Below are positions 62,960 to 64,000 of a DNA stretch of 64,000 nt, piece by piece; the stretch's first letter is position 1, and the number at the start of each line of letters is the position of its first letter. Under the pieces are notes generated by a model. That model saw only the letters and a program-made list of their open reading frames with translations. It did no database searches and was not told the origin of the DNA. The DNA is taken from the NCBI GenBank assembly GCA_964602845.1, contig CAZRSW010000008.1, positions 9,032 to 73,031 on the forward strand, in the 5' to 3' direction. The translations under genes were made by a program, and so were the position numbers. This stretch comes from CAZRSW01 sp964602845. Its GTDB lineage: Bacteria > Chloroflexota > Dehalococcoidia > Lucifugimonadales > UBA826.

Positions 62960-64000
62960 ATGATAGACGACTCTATTGAAGAACTCCGAGAGCTAGCGTT
63001 CGGAGCCGGAGCTGATGTCGTGGGATCTGTGGTTCAGAATTTACCGCGCCCAGCTCGAACCTATCTCGGCCGGGGAAAACTTCGTGAGCTGAAGGCATTA
63101 GTGGCTGAAAATAAAATTGATACAGTCATATGTGATGATGAGTTGGGGCCTAATCAGCAGTTGAATTTAGAGAGAGAGTTGGGCAATGTCAAAGTGGTCG
63201 ATAGGACGGCCCTTATACTAGATGTTTTTGCTACTCGCGCGAGGTCTAAAGAAGGTAGATTACAGGTTGAATTGGCTCAGCATGAATATTTGCTTCCAAG
63301 GCTGGCGGGCCAGTGGACTCACCTAGAGAGACTTGGTGGTGGAATCGGGACCAGAGGACCCGGAGAATCTCAAATAGAGACAGATAGGAGGCTTGCTCGA
63401 AATAGGATAAGGAAATTGAGAAAGGATCTGGAAAATGTCAGGCGACATAGATCTAGGTACCGGAGCAGAAGGTCTGCGGCCAACCTACCTGTAGTGGCTT
63501 TGATTGGGTACACCAATGCAGGTAAGAGTACTATCCTAAACATGTTGAGTAAATCAGATGTCGTAGCGGAAAACAGGATGTTTTCGACTTTGGATCCTGT
63601 TACAAGAAAAATAGACCTGCCTAGGAGGCGCAAGGCATTGTTGACAGATACTGTGGGCTTTATCCAGAAACTACCGACGACTCTGGTGGCCGCCTTTAGA
63701 GCTACGTTAGAAGAGGCTACTGATGCAGATTTGCTACTTCACGTCATTGATGTCAGCCATAAGCGAAGGCAGGAACAAGCACATACGGTTCGAAACATTA
63801 TGAGTGACTTGGGCATCGCAGATATACCTAGGGTCATATTATTGAACAAAGCTGATAAGTTAGGACCAGGCTATGACTCATTCATGGATTCTGGTTTGAT
63901 AGACCTTGTCGGGACGACCAACCAAAAGTCAATATTTTGCTCAGGCCTCAGTGGCGCGGGTAAGATGGATATATTGCAGACTATTCAAGATCTAACTTAG
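62960..64000 (+). CDS. hflX: ribosome-associated GTPase HflX
   Basis: GTPase that splits stalled or heat-damaged ribosomes. From ATG at 62960 it has 346 residues: HflX N-terminal domain (SIEELRELAFGAGADVVG, RPARTYLGRGKLRELK, LILDVFATRARSKEGRLQVELAQHEYLLPRL), the linker GGGIGTRGPGESQIETDRR, and the G domain with GYTNAGKST, DTVGFIQKLPTTLVAAFRATLEE and NKADK. The stop TAG is exactly at the window end. The frame stays open upstream to an ATT at 62870 giving 376 residues; that added stretch fits the family. 26 nt after dapL if that start is used. Confidence 0.94.
   Translation: MIDDSIEELRELAFGAGADVVGSVVQNLPRPARTYLGRGKLRELKALVAENKIDTVICDDELGPNQQLNLERELGNVKVVDRTALILDVFATRARSKEGRLQVELAQHEYLLPRLAGQWTHLERLGGGIGTRGPGESQIETDRRLARNRIRKLRKDLENVRRHRSRYRSRRSAANLPVVALIGYTNAGKSTILNMLSKSDVVAENRMFSTLDPVTRKIDLPRRRKALLTDTVGFIQKLPTTLVAAFRATLEEATDADLLLHVIDVSHKRRQEQAHTVRNIMSDLGIADIPRVILLNKADKLGPGYDSFMDSGLIDLVGTTNQKSIFCSGLSGAGKMDILQTIQDLT

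Overview
This is a 64 kb piece of a moderately AT-rich bacterial chromosome. The gene content suggests the marine SAR202-type Chloroflexota. Evidence for this is repeated DUF1800, DUF1501 and NHL beta-propeller genes without export signals, a DUF3105 protein, PurS-type purine synthesis, DapL-type lysine synthesis, an archaeal-type phosphoglycerate mutase and class III aminotransferase expansion. The assignment is an inference from families, since no rRNA is present. A run of exactly 100 N at 11922-12021 is a scaffold gap, so this is a draft, metagenome or single-cell assembly.

Layout. 1-2276: tail of a DUF1800 gene, an NHL propeller and a small membrane protein. 2351-14518: mostly housekeeping genes (glycerate kinase, a toxin-antitoxin-like pair with a degenerate PIN protein, UvrC, XerD, Lgt, RecJ, FabF, a gap-split cyclase, MtaB, a metallo-beta-lactamase-fold hydrolase). 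14784-19768: GSA-like aminotransferase, PepA, a small HTH regulator, tRNA-His, a second MBL-fold protein and tRNA-Arg. 19926-23676: second DUF1800-NHL-DUF1501 module. 23762-33099: an accessory catabolic stretch (VOC protein, acetamidase/formamidase, enoyl-CoA hydratase, propeller, MFS transporter, PfkB kinase, ABM-fold protein, two tandem class III aminotransferases). 33124-36710: third module on the minus strand, DUF1800-DUF1501-NHL, with stop/start overlap. 37053-38933: a secreted protein with a C-terminal sorting-like tail, and another NHL protein.

39125-64000 is core metabolism: a surface serine protease, purK-purE, a TPR protein, a his operon (hisZ-hisG-[Zn phospholipase-like]-hisD-hisC-hisB) running tail to tail into a minus-strand pur operon (guaA-purD-purB-purC-[DUF3105]-purS). 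It ends with a plus-strand cluster tsaC-polyprenyl synthase-pgk-apgM-tpiA-miaA-dapF-dapL-hflX in which most junctions overlap.

The main points for a second look are: (1) the repeated DUF1800/DUF1501/NHL module, whose members all lack signal peptides; (2) three unrelated genes (trypsin-like protease, tsaC, hflX) whose conserved N-termini extend upstream of any ATG/GTG/TTG to an in-frame ATT at a sensible Shine-Dalgarno distance; (3) a tripartite C-terminal tail resembling a JDVT-CTERM sorting signal; (4) a long-form HisG next to HisZ; and (5) a polyprenyl synthase with altered aspartate-rich motifs.
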